This document shows positions 32,748-41,911 of a stretch of 64,000 bases of DNA, piece by piece; the first letter of the stretch is position 1; every line of letters starts with the position of its first letter. This DNA is from Brevibacterium paucivorans (GTDB lineage: Bacteria > Actinomycetota > Actinomycetes > Actinomycetales > Brevibacteriaceae). The notes below the pieces were generated by a model. The model worked only from the letters and a program-made list of their open reading frames with translations, made no database searches and was not told where the DNA came from. Where the stretch lies: positions 1,798,001 to 1,862,000 of the forward strand of contig NZ_JAFBCP010000001.1 of NCBI RefSeq assembly GCF_016907735.1, in the 5' to 3' direction. Both the position numbers and the translations under genes were made by a program.

Positions 32748-34454
32748 ATGTCTACCACCAACTCACCTGCGTCATCCCCTGCTCACCTTCGAGTGGAGGG
32801 GATCTCTAAATCATTTGGCGACCGTCGTGTCCTGACCGATGTCTCTTTCTCCGTTCCTGCTGACAGCCGTGTGGGATTGATCGGGGAGAACGGCTCTGGC
32901 AAGAGCACGTTATTGCGGATCATCGCCGGACACACTCAACCAGACACCGGAATTGTCCGCGTGTCTCGGCCAGGGGGATTGGCTACGGTGGGCCTGCTAC
33001 ACCAGCGCCCGCCTTTTGACATGGACGATTCTGTCGCTAACGCCCTCGAATCCGCCGTAGCCCATGCCCGGCGAGCTGCAAAAGCAGTTGAACAGGCTTC
33101 ACAAGCGCTGGCTGAGGATCCACATACGCCAGGTGCTGCCGAACAACTTGCCACAACCTTGGAAACCGCTCAACGATTGGGAGCCTGGGAATTAGATGCC
33201 CGGATCAGCACTACGCTGGCAGGATTTGGGCTCGCTCACCTCGATCGTGAGCTTCCTACTGGATCCTTGTCAGGTGGCGAGCGCGCCCGCCTGTCCCTGG
33301 TGTGGCTGTTGCTTTCTCGACCGGACGTACTCTTGCTGGACGAACCCACGAACCATCTGGACGACGCAGCTTCCGAGCACTTGTGCCAAATGTTGGCCGA
33401 GTGGTCTGGACCTGTGTTGATAGCAAGTCACGATCGCGCGTTCCTCGATGAGTCTGTCACCGGCTTGGTTGACCTTGACCCCCGCCCAGTACCTCATAAG
33501 GCACAAGACACCTCGGCCGGTCCAGCTTCAGGCGTGGGCGTCACTCGCTACACGGGCACCTACACCGACTATCTAGATGAACGTCGACAGGTCCGAACCC
33601 GATGGGAGCTCCAATACGAAGAAGAACAAGCAGAGCTCAAACGGTTAAGCGCCGCGTTGCGTAACAGCCGGACGGTCGGCCATCCGGGCCGCGAACCTCG
33701 TAGTGAGATTCGAATGGCCAAAAAGTTCTACGCTGACCGGAACGCTAAAGCTGTCTCGCGCCGCGTGAACGACGCTTGTGCACGGTTAGAGGAGCTTCAA
33801 CAACGACAAATTCGGCGTCCACCTCGAGAGCTAGAGTTCCAAGGTCTGACCGCCGCTAGTAAACCTGAACCGGCTAAAACGGGTACCGTTATCAGCGCCG
33901 TGAAGGTCAGCGTTGAGAACCGTCTTGCTTCGGTATCCCTGACTGTTGATCCGTCCACAAAACTGCTGGTCACTGGTGCAAACGGGGTGGGAAAGTCCAC
34001 TTTGCTTTACGTGCTTGCTGGCGATTTATCTCCGTCCCGAGGTGTCCTGACTCGTCGTAGTGGTGTGCGCGTAGGCATGTTGGCGCAGGAGACCACTCTT
34101 CCCGACCCTCACCGCCGGGGGTCAGGTCGCACGGTAGCGCAGGCGTACGCAGACATGGTGGGAGTTGCACGGGCGGAGCAGGTTCCTCTGTCGACGTTTG
34201 GGCTAATCGCGCCCTGGGACCAAAATCGTCCCGTCGAAGCTTTAAGCGTGGGACAAAAACGTCGCCTGGCCCTGGCAAGCCTGCTGGCCGATCCGCCAGA
34301 CGTGCTATTGCTGGACGAACCCACGAACCACCTCTCATTGGCGCTCGTCACTGAACTTGAGGCAGCCATTCCGGGGTACCCAGGTGCGGTCGTGGTTGCT
34401 TCACACGACAGGTGGCTACGGCGCAACTGGAATGGCGACGTTTTAAAGCTATGA
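32748..34454 (+). CDS. ABC-F ATPase (ribosome-associated, antibiotic-resistance type)
   Basis: 568 residues, no membrane segments. Two ABC domains: Walker A GENGSGKSTLL (~45) and GANGVGKSTLL (~410); signatures LSGGERARLSL and LSVGQKRRLAL; Walker B LLLDEPTNHLDD and LLLDEPTNHLSL. Between them lies a ~75-residue interdomain linker rich in Arg/Glu (RRQVRTRWELQYEEEQAELK), the part that reaches toward the peptidyl-transferase centre in ARE ABC-F proteins such as Msr/Vga/TlrC. A resistance role is plausible; a translation-factor role is the alternative. GAGGA precedes the ATG. It has its own leader and lies between selD and the fdh genes, with codon choice a little different from neighbours. Confidence 0.88.
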   Translation: MSTTNSPASSPAHLRVEGISKSFGDRRVLTDVSFSVPADSRVGLIGENGSGKSTLLRIIAGHTQPDTGIVRVSRPGGLATVGLLHQRPPFDMDDSVANALESAVAHARRAAKAVEQASQALAEDPHTPGAAEQLATTLETAQRLGAWELDARISTTLAGFGLAHLDRELPTGSLSGGERARLSLVWLLLSRPDVLLLDEPTNHLDDAASEHLCQMLAEWSGPVLIASHDRAFLDESVTGLVDLDPRPVPHKAQDTSAGPASGVGVTRYTGTYTDYLDERRQVRTRWELQYEEEQAELKRLSAALRNSRTVGHPGREPRSEIRMAKKFYADRNAKAVSRRVNDACARLEELQQRQIRRPPRELEFQGLTAASKPEPAKTGTVISAVKVSVENRLASVSLTVDPSTKLLVTGANGVGKSTLLYVLAGDLSPSRGVLTRRSGVRVGMLAQETTLPDPHRRGSGRTVAQAYADMVGVARAEQVPLSTFGLIAPWDQNRPVEALSVGQKRRLALASLLADPPDVLLLDEPTNHLSLALVTELEAAIPGYPGAVVVASHDRWLRRNWNGDVLKL

Positions 34455-34492
34455 CGGCGGGCTGACGCAGTCTTTACGCTCAGCCAGTCACC

Positions 34493-35581
34493 TCACGTGA
34501 CAATTGAGTCGTGCGTGATACCCGCCTCTTGACGCGCCCGCAACCGGGCTTTCTGCGGTTCCACCACATACTTGGGGTCCTGTGTGGACGCGTGCCCTGC
34601 GTCCATGACTCCGAACCTGGTCAGCGCCGAACCTGCCACCAGGCACGCGCCCGACACAATCGCACCCACCCGGTTGCGCCCCACCAGGGCAGTGCCCACA
34701 CCGCCGGCAATCACACACGCTTCTGACAAGTGCATGAGCTTGCCCGCGTGCCCAATCTCCAGCGGTTCGGCTTCCAACGGGTGCATGTCCTTCTTGGTCC
34801 ACGTCAGCGCAATCAAGTCCCCGGCCACACCCATGAGCGCTAAGAGTCGCGCTGGCCCCGCCTGCGCGGGGGAAGTGGTGACCATGGCCGCACCTCCGGC
34901 TGCCAAAGACGCCGAGGAGGCAAACACAAACGGCAACCCTCGCCTGGCCGCGTTCCAGGTGGGAACTGCTGTGTTGGACAAGAGCGCTGCCGTGTACACG
35001 GCAAGTGGCGCACCCAAAGCAGACGCGAGGAACCCTGCCGGGGTTTCCATGGCGAACAGAGCCTTCTTACCGGCCTTCACCAACGCAGTATCTTCGCCGG
35101 GGATGTGACCTTCCAACATGCGCACGACCTCGGCCGCGGCAGCTACACCCGCACCGGTGGAAAAACCACCCAAAATCCACGACCCCAAACTCATAGGGGA
35201 CGTGACCTTCACGGTGCGCATCATGTTAAGAAAACGTTCGGGACGCCCCAGATCAGCAATCAGCGCCACCGCTCCGGCACTGATCGCGCCCAAAGCTGTG
35301 AGCCTGGCGTTACGACGAAGCTCGTGCAGCCCCGTCATGTGAGCGCCAGCTGCCAGCAAAGCGGAACCACCGGCAATGCCACCCAACACCAGGTACGCGC
35401 CAATCTCATGCTTCCACGGCGGGGCTTTTACAATCGGGCGACCGTAATACGACTCGAACTGTGCCTCATCCACCATGAGGTCTTCGCCACCGCGCTTTTT
35501 ACGCTTGCCGCCTTGCCCAAAGAACTTCCGGAAACGCTTTTCGCGCTTTGGAGGCCGGTAGCTGTCGAACTCTTGCGTCAC
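34493..35581 (-). CDS. NrfD/PsrC-type membrane anchor subunit of formate dehydrogenase
   Basis: 362 residues. A basic N-terminus (RPPKREKRFRKFFGQGGKRK) precedes about eight hydrophobic helices, starting KHEIGAYLVLGGIAGGSALL (~55-75). NrfD-type subunits transfer electrons to menaquinone and anchor the Fe-S subunit. The GTG start overlaps the fdhB stop (GTGA). The order fdhA-fdhB-nrfD replaces the usual cytochrome b subunit, so the complex should be a menaquinone-linked formate dehydrogenase without haem b. It converges on the ABC-F gene with a 38-bp gap. Confidence 0.87.
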   Translation of the reverse strand: MTQEFDSYRPPKREKRFRKFFGQGGKRKKRGGEDLMVDEAQFESYYGRPIVKAPPWKHEIGAYLVLGGIAGGSALLAAGAHMTGLHELRRNARLTALGAISAGAVALIADLGRPERFLNMMRTVKVTSPMSLGSWILGGFSTGAGVAAAAEVVRMLEGHIPGEDTALVKAGKKALFAMETPAGFLASALGAPLAVYTAALLSNTAVPTWNAARRGLPFVFASSASLAAGGAAMVTTSPAQAGPARLLALMGVAGDLIALTWTKKDMHPLEAEPLEIGHAGKLMHLSEACVIAGGVGTALVGRNRVGAIVSGACLVAGSALTRFGVMDAGHASTQDPKYVVEPQKARLRARQEAGITHDSIVT

Positions 35582-36660
35582 TTGCGACCTCCCAAGAACG
35601 CGACCGTAGCGGCCGCGAGCATACCTAACGCAGCCACTCCCGCACGCTTGTACATGCTGGGCAGATCCGCCGTGGGCACCCGCGGGTCGGGCGGCAAACC
35701 GTACACTTCAGGTTCGTCCAGAAGCAGGAACACCGAACCCGTTCCGCCCACACCGTCATTGGGGTTGGCGCCGTACAGCCGTGCCTCAGTCATGCCGGAC
35801 TCACGCAACTCGGCCACGCGTTCTTGCGCGGTTTCGACCATCGAGTCATGGTCACCGAACTTAATTGACGTGGTGGGGCACGTCTGTGCGCACGCAGGAG
35901 TCTGACCCTCCACGAGCCGGTCGTAACAGAGCGTGCACTTGTTCGCCGTGCCTGGATTGGGCACTTCCTGGTCCAACGGTTCACGGTCCGGGTTCGTATT
36001 CACCGTGCCATCGTCACGACGCTCAATCACCCCGAACGGGCACCCAGCAACACACGTCCCGCACCCGTTGCACACGTCATTTTGCACCACGACAGTGCCG
36101 AACTCCGTGCGGAAAAGCGCACCCGTGGGGCACACGTCCAAGCATCCGGCGTGCGTGCAGTGCTTGCACACATCCGAACTCATCAACCAGCGGAACTCGG
36201 GGGTATCCGGCTGAGCGTCTGCGCCGGTGGGGGCACCCGCGCCAGCAGCGTCACCTTGGCCAGCCAGCCCACCCAAAACATCGACGTTAGACAGATCCTC
36301 TGACGGGGCAGGCAAGGTGGCCCGCGCCTCGGGAGAGCTACCTGCTGGGCGCACCTGCGGCATACCCAAGCTCACCAGCTTGCGGCCCGACTCCCGTGCG
36401 CTCGCAATATCGTCCTTGCCTTGCTCAACGAACTTCACGTGTCGCCACGTGTTCGCGCCAAGACCACCGGTGTTGTCGAAGGACGAACCCAGCATCTCCA
36501 ACGAGCCGTCCTGCGGGTTCCGGTTCCACTCCTTGCACGCAACTTCGCACGCTTTACACCCAATGCAAATGGAGGAGTCGGTGAAAAAGCCCTTGCGTTC
36601 GTGGGAGGTGTGCCATTTGGCATCAGCAATCGGGTCGGTCGCTCCGGCTAGCTGGCCCAT
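35578..36660 (-). CDS. fdhB: Formate dehydrogenase iron-sulfur subunit
   Basis: 360 residues, ferredoxin-like electron carrier of the DMSO-reductase superfamily. Four Cys clusters are visible: CIGCKACEVAC (~32), CKHCTHAGCLDVCPTGAL (~167), CNGCGTCVAGCPFG (~197) and CTLCYDRLVEGQTPACAQTC (~238). They should hold four 4Fe-4S clusters. A ~60-residue Ala/Gly/Pro-rich insert separates the first cluster from the rest. One hydrophobic segment (AGVAALGMLAAATVAFLGG) at the C-terminus may be a membrane anchor. The start overlaps the fdhA stop by 1 nt. Confidence 0.92.
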   Translation of the reverse strand: MGQLAGATDPIADAKWHTSHERKGFFTDSSICIGCKACEVACKEWNRNPQDGSLEMLGSSFDNTGGLGANTWRHVKFVEQGKDDIASARESGRKLVSLGMPQVRPAGSSPEARATLPAPSEDLSNVDVLGGLAGQGDAAGAGAPTGADAQPDTPEFRWLMSSDVCKHCTHAGCLDVCPTGALFRTEFGTVVVQNDVCNGCGTCVAGCPFGVIERRDDGTVNTNPDREPLDQEVPNPGTANKCTLCYDRLVEGQTPACAQTCPTTSIKFGDHDSMVETAQERVAELRESGMTEARLYGANPNDGVGGTGSVFLLLDEPEVYGLPPDPRVPTADLPSMYKRAGVAALGMLAAATVAFLGGRK

Positions 36661-39600
36661 TACTTGTCACCTCGTTTAAATCGCGCACGCTTATCATCCC
36701 ACTTTTGACTATCCCGCGTCGCCTCAGCTCCTTCGACCGGCGTAGGCCCTTCGCCTGGGGGCGGAACCGCACCTTCCTGCGCTGGGAGGTCGTGCCCGGT
36801 ATCCAAGGTGACTCCCGCCTCGGCCCGGTACTTATCAACCAAATCCCGCAACGCTTCACCACGCGGCCTGCGCCCCGGTTTGATGGCAACCGCGATCGAC
36901 TTGGACTCCTGAATCTGCGCGTTGGGGTCCATGGTGACACCAATGAGGTCGTTCGCCGAATCCCCGGACACCACCGCGTGCGAACCCTGCGCCCAGTGGT
37001 ACGGCAAACCAATCTGGTGAACCGTGCGCCCGTTGATGTCCAGCGGCGTGAAGCGTTCACTGACCATCACGCGGGCCTCAATCGCTGAACGCGGCGTGAT
37101 CAACGTGGCCCATTCCCCGTGCGTCAGGCCTTCAAGCTCAGCCAGCTCAGGGGACACCTCACAGAACATTTCCGGCTGGAGTTCCGCTAAGTACGGCAAC
37201 CAGCGACTCATTCCACCTGCCGTGTGGTGTTCCGTGAGGCGATACGTGGTGAACACGTGCGGGTACACATCCTTGCCCGCTTCGCCACTGCCCGGCGAGT
37301 ACAGGTTGATGTCGTCGGCGATCGTCATGCGCGCTGGGCTGTTCTGCGGGTCGTACAGCGGGTTCGGAATCGCCGACTCCGGCGGTTCGTAGTGCGTGGG
37401 CATCGGCCCGTCGACCACACCGGTGGGTGCGAAGAGCCAGCCCTTACCGTCGGCTTGCATGACGAACGGGTCATCACCGGCAAGAGCGGCCGGTCCCACA
37501 GCGTCTTCCGGCGGTTCGTAGTCAGGAGCGCGGTCGGCTGGGAAGTCCGGGATGTCGTGACCCGTCCAGCGCTGCTGCTCCTGATCCCACCACACGTACT
37601 TCTTACGTTCTGACCAGGGCTTTCCTTGCGGGTCAGCGGATGCGCGGTTGTAGAGCATGCGCCTGTTGGCCGGCCATGCCCAACCCCATTCGCGGGCTGC
37701 GATGTCCTGTTCCTGCCCCGGTTTGCGGTTGGCGGCGTGGTTGATTCCGTCGGCAAACACGCCGGTGTAGATCCAGCAACCGCCCGAGGTGGTTCCGTCC
37801 GCCCGCATCTCATTGAAGTTGGCGAGTGGCTCACCTTTGTTGGGGCCGTCGAGGTGGAAACCGTTGATTTCGGCAAGGACTGCTGAAGCGTCGGGCTCAC
37901 CGTGTTCATCGACTGGGTAGTCCCACGTGAGGTCCAAGAGCGGACGGTCACGCGGGTCCGTGGAGTCAGCGAGCTTTGCGCGGATCCGGTTTCCTAAGTC
38001 GTAGAGGAACTCCAAGTCCGAGGTGGCATCCCCGGGCGGAGTGATGGCTTGGTGGCGCCACTGCACGAGGCGCTGCGTCTGTGTGAACGTTCCGGCCTTT
38101 TCCGTGTGGTTGGCCGCCGGCATGAAGAAGACTTCCGTACCGATGTCTTCTGTGCGCAGTTCGCCCGTTTCGATTTCGGGCCCTTCTTTCCACCAGGTCG
38201 CCGATTCGATCATGTTGAAGTCGCGCACAACCAGCCACTTGAGGTGCGACATGGCCATACGCTGCATGCGACCGTTCGCAGACCCCACCGCCGGGTTCTG
38301 CCCCAGCAAGAAGTACCCGTCAACCTTGTCCTCAAGCATCAACATGCACGACTGGTACGTGCCGTGCGGTCCGTTAATACGGGGGAGGTAGTCGTACGCG
38401 AAGTCGTTTTCTGGTGTGGCCTTGTCACCCCACCACGACTTGAGCAGGCTCACCGCGTACGCATCGCCGTTGGCCCAGAAGCCCTTCTTCTTTTTGTCGC
38501 CCACGGCGCCGAGGTATTGGTCCAGGGTGTCGTGCGTTCCGGCTTTGGGCATGGGTAGGTAGCCGGGAAGCAGGTGGAACAGGGTCGGGATGTCCGACGC
38601 ACCTTGAATGGTGGCGTGCCCGCGCAATGCCATGATTCCACCGCCGGGGCGTCCCATGTTTCCAAGCAGAAGCTGGAGGATCGCTGCCGTGCGGATGAAC
38701 TGCGTTCCCATGGAGTGCTGCGTCCAGCCCACTGCGTAGGCAAAGCACGTGGTGCGTTCCCGCCCGGAGTTCTGCGTGATGGAGCGTGCCACGTACTCAA
38801 AGTCTTCGCGCTTAATGCCACACATCTGTTCCACCAGCTTAGGGGTGTAGCGCGCGTAGTGGCGCTTAAGGATTTGGAAAACCGTCCTGGGGTGCTCATA
38901 TGTGGGGTCGGTGGCTGGGCGACCCGTTTCAGGATCGATTTCGTACGCCCAACTGGACTGGTCGTAGGTCTTGGAGTCCTTGTCGAACCCAGAGAACAGC
39001 CCGTCGAGGTCCTCCGTGTCGCGGTAGTCCTCGTTGATGATCGTGGCGGCGTTGGTGTAGGCCTTCACGTACTCGGCAAAGTACGCGTCGTTTTCGATGA
39101 CCCACCGGATGAGCGCTCCCAAGAACACAATGTCTGAACCCGCCCGGATAGGCACGTACTTGTCAGCAAGTGCCGAGGTGCGACTAAAGCGAGGGTCGAT
39201 GTGAATGACGCGTGCCCCACGCTTTTTAGCTTCCGTCACCCATTGGAACCCAACGGGGTGAGCTTCAGCCATGTTAGAACCTTGGATCACAATGCAGTCG
39301 GCATTGGCCATGTCCTGGAGGTACTGGGTGGCGCCTCCTCGCCCAAATGAGGACCCCAAACTGGGGACCGTGGCGGAGTGTCAAATACGTGCCTGGTTTT
39401 CCATCTGAACAGCGCCGGCGGCGGTGAACAGTTTCTTAGCCAGGTAGTTTTCTTCGTTGTCGATCGTGGCTCCACCCAGGGACGCGATTCCCATGGTGCG
39501 GTTAAGCGGACGACCGTGTTCGTCAGTGTCTTGCCAGTGAGCGCGACGCGCTTCAATGAAACGTTCCGCGATCATGTCCATCGCGGTGTCTAAGCTGATC

Positions 39601-39947
39601 TTTTCCCAATCCGTGGAGTGGGGAGCACGGTATAGAACGTCCGTGACACGTCCAGGTGCGTTCACCAATTGTTCTGAGGCCGCACCCTTAGGGCACAAGC
39701 GTCCACGTGAAATAGGGGAGTCCGGGTCACCTTCGATCTGTACAACTTTGTTGTCTTTGACGAAGATTCGCTGGCCACACCCCACGGCGCAGTAGGGGCA
39801 CACGGACTGAACGACTTTGTCAGCGGTCACTGTGCGCGGTTCAGTGTTCTGGGTCTTTGAACTGGTCACGGAAGGACCGCGACCAAAGGCGTCACCAGTG
39901 GTGAGCTGACGCACCACTGGCCACTGCAAGAAACTCAACCGACCCAT
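36660..39947 (-). CDS. fdhA: Formate dehydrogenase catalytic subunit, selenoprotein with in-frame UGA
   Basis: 1095 residues if UGA at 39383-39381 is read as selenocysteine (residue 189). The surrounding sequence is QARI-U-HSATVPSLGSSFGRGG, which matches the Sec/Cys-His active site of formate dehydrogenases. Residues ~47-75 hold the 4Fe-4S site (CPYCAVGCGQRIF), with KGAASEQL after it. The rest is the molybdo/tungsto-bis-MGD oxidoreductase fold, ending with the dinucleotide-binding C-terminal domain. It oxidises formate to CO2. The N-terminus has no twin-Arg signal (MGRLSFLQWPVVRQL), so a cytosolic location is likely. ATG at 39947 follows TAGACT by 7 nt. Read conventionally it would look broken into two ORFs, but a SECIS hairpin follows the UGA and the Sec genes are nearby. 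Confidence 0.95.
39351..39383 (-). promoter_or_regulatory. Bacterial SECIS element of fdhA
   Basis: The UGA (39383-39381) is followed by an 11-nt spacer and a hairpin at 39369-39351, GGUCCCCAGUUUGGGGUCC: GG/CC, a U-U mismatch, then CCCC/GGGG with loop AGUUU. The spacing and the U in the stem match the E. coli fdhF SECIS layout recognised by SelB. Confidence 0.82.
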
Positions 39948-39954
39948 GCCTGGG

Positions 39955-39960
39955 AGTCTA
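39955..39960 (-). promoter_or_regulatory. -10 box of a leaderless promoter (fdhA operon)
   Basis: TAGACT on the minus strand, exactly 7 nt before the ATG at 39947. No Shine-Dalgarno. Confidence 0.6.
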
Positions 39961-39975
39961 GCACCAGCCGGGCAA

Positions 39976-40863
39976 CTAGATCAGCTCTAGTGCCTGGTCA
40001 ATCTGGGTGATGAGACGCCGTCTTAAGTCTTGAGCCTGCAGGGAAAAATCCTCTTGCCGGCGCATGTATTCGGCCTTCCCCTGGGCGGTTTCAATCGCGA
40101 CGATCCCGTACCCCCATGCGCGCACATCGTAAGGTGAGGCTTCCATGTCGAGAGTGCGAATCGCACGCGCCAGGTCGAACGCGTCCAACACTGTCGCCGA
40201 TTCCACAATCGGTTCCAGCTTCATCGCCCACTTGTACAGGTCCATTCCGGCGTGCAGACACCCTGGTTGTTCGTTCGTGCGCATCCCTTGCCGTGTGGGT
40301 TGCAGCGTGTTCAGCGGGCGCGCCGGGGGAGTGAAGAACCTGAACGCGTCGTAGTGGCTGCACTGGATGCGGTGGTTTTCGACCACGCGGTCCGTCTCTT
40401 CTTGGCTCAACCGCAGTGGCACGTGCGAGTGGCGGTGTTCCTGCGCCGTCTGCTTGTACACCATGGCCCATTCGTGCAACCCAAAACACCCGAACGACGC
40501 CTCCCGGTCTACGGTCGCTTCCAACAGTTGCCGGATGAATGTGGCTCCCTGCCCGCGGTCGGCTTCCCACGCGCCCACGTCAACATGAGCTACCGTGTGG
40601 CCGGCGTGCTGGCTACGGGTGTACCAGCGCCGGTTGAAGTAGGTCTCATCCGCCGAGGTCTCAACCACCACCGCTCTTCCCGCACCCGGGTGCCATGTGG
40701 CGAGCTTGCCGGGTTTGAACGGGTAGTAGGTGAAAAGGAAGTCCTCAACCGGGTGCTTTTCGCCTCGTGACCGGCGTTCCAGGTGGGAAGCAGTGCGCTC
40801 ATGAACGGCCCGTTCATGAGCGTCACGAAGTTCCCGCCATTCGCAGGGTGAAAGAACATGCAC
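39976..40863 (-). CDS. Conserved actinobacterial protein often labelled 3-methyladenine DNA glycosylase
   Basis: 295 residues, soluble. Regions FLFTYYPFKPGKLATWHPGA, CFGLHEWAMVYK and HYDAFRFFTPPARPLN resemble actinobacterial proteins that databases call 3-methyladenine DNA glycosylase. I cannot see a helix-hairpin-helix motif or a catalytic Asp that would confirm the activity, so treat the function as tentative. A trait for further checking is the many His/Trp residues (HEW, HRHSHVPL). It follows mdh on the same strand with 3 bp between, so the two probably share a transcript. Confidence 0.7.
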   Translation of the reverse strand: MHVLSPCEWRELRDAHERAVHERTASHLERRSRGEKHPVEDFLFTYYPFKPGKLATWHPGAGRAVVVETSADETYFNRRWYTRSQHAGHTVAHVDVGAWEADRGQGATFIRQLLEATVDREASFGCFGLHEWAMVYKQTAQEHRHSHVPLRLSQEETDRVVENHRIQCSHYDAFRFFTPPARPLNTLQPTRQGMRTNEQPGCLHAGMDLYKWAMKLEPIVESATVLDAFDLARAIRTLDMEASPYDVRAWGYGIVAIETAQGKAEYMRRQEDFSLQAQDLRRRLITQIDQALELI

Positions 40864-40866
40864 GGT

Positions 40867-41859
40867 TTAGTCGAGGTGTCCTTTGCCCGCTGCGGTGGAG
40901 CGTTCGTCAAGGAGTTCGTTGGCCGAGGCGGTAATCCGCTCCCGCTGAAGGTCGGTCAGTTCCAGCTGAGGTACCACCGTGTAAATGCCGTTCTCAATCG
41001 TCACCGGATAAGAGTAGACCACACCGGCGGGAACACCGTAGCGAGCCTCCTCGGGTAGCGCTTGAGTGGGGACCGCCATGGACACCCAACGGCCGTCCGT
41101 TCCCTGTTCCCAGTCGCGGAGGTGATCCAAGGTCGCTGACGATGCAGACACCACCGAGGAACCACCTCGGGCTTTAATCACGGCGCCACCGCGGGTGGCA
41201 ACGGTGGGCACGATGGTGTCCAACCAGGTGTCCTTATCAATGACGTCCAGGGCAGGAGTGCCGCTCACGGTTGCGAACGTGAGGTCAGGGAACTGCGTGT
41301 TCGAGTGGTTACCCCACACGGCCACCTGAGCGATCTCACCCGCACTCACGCGGGCGCGCTGGGCCACTTGTCCAATCAGACGGTTGTGGTCCAGGCGGGT
41401 GAGCGCGGTGATATTGGCGGGGTTGAAGCCCTCTTTTTCTGCGTGGTGAGCGGCCACCAACGCGTTCGTGTTGGCAGGGTTTCCCGTGACCACGACTTTG
41501 CAGTCCGGGTGGGCGACCTGCCCCAAAACACGGCCTTGAGTGGCGAAAATGCCTGCGTTGACTTCAAGAAGATCAACGCGGGTCATGCCGTCCTTGCGGG
41601 GTGCCGAACCGATGAGCAAGGCCGCGTGAGCGCCGTCGAAGGCAACCTCGGGATCATCGGTGGCCACGATGTTTGCGATGCGCGGGGAGGCGTGGTCCAC
41701 GAGCTCCATAATGACCCCGTCCAGAGCCTGAACCGCCTGCGGGACTTCGAGGAGGCGCAACTCGATGGGTTCGTCCCCGTAGACGTAGCCGTCAGCGAGC
41801 CGGCCCAAAACGTTGTATCCGATATTTCCTGCAGCACCTGAAACAGCGACGATTTTCAT
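40867..41859 (-). CDS. mdh: Malate dehydrogenase (NAD+)
   Basis: 330 residues, cytosolic-type MDH. NAD-binding GAAGNIGYNVLGRL at the N-terminus, LRLLEVPQAVQALDGVIMEL with the Asp/Glu for NAD, the Arg-containing substrate loop (SAPRKDGMTRVDLLEVNAG), TRLDHNRL, and the proton-relay His in VWGNHSNTQ. Interconverts malate and oxaloacetate in the TCA cycle. ATG has AAAGGGG about 7 nt upstream and TAGAAT further up, so it has a normal leader. Confidence 0.93.
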   Translation of the reverse strand: MKIVAVSGAAGNIGYNVLGRLADGYVYGDEPIELRLLEVPQAVQALDGVIMELVDHASPRIANIVATDDPEVAFDGAHAALLIGSAPRKDGMTRVDLLEVNAGIFATQGRVLGQVAHPDCKVVVTGNPANTNALVAAHHAEKEGFNPANITALTRLDHNRLIGQVAQRARVSAGEIAQVAVWGNHSNTQFPDLTFATVSGTPALDVIDKDTWLDTIVPTVATRGGAVIKARGGSSVVSASSATLDHLRDWEQGTDGRWVSMAVPTQALPEEARYGVPAGVVYSYPVTIENGIYTVVPQLELTDLQRERITASANELLDERSTAAGKGHLD

Positions 41860-41911
41860 GAGCGCCCCTTTCTGAAGTCTGGAATTATTCTATCGGCCAA
41901 AGGCAGGTAGC

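Noticed and set aside
36660-39383. FdhA as a pseudogene or frameshifted gene, because the frame is interrupted by a TGA
   Set aside because: Both halves keep the family motifs in one frame, TGA lies precisely at the Sec/Cys position, and SECIS plus the full Sec-decoding set are present.
39900-39947. A Tat signal peptide in FdhA
   Set aside because: The N-terminus (MGRLSFLQWPVVRQL) has no twin-Arg followed by a hydrophobic stretch.
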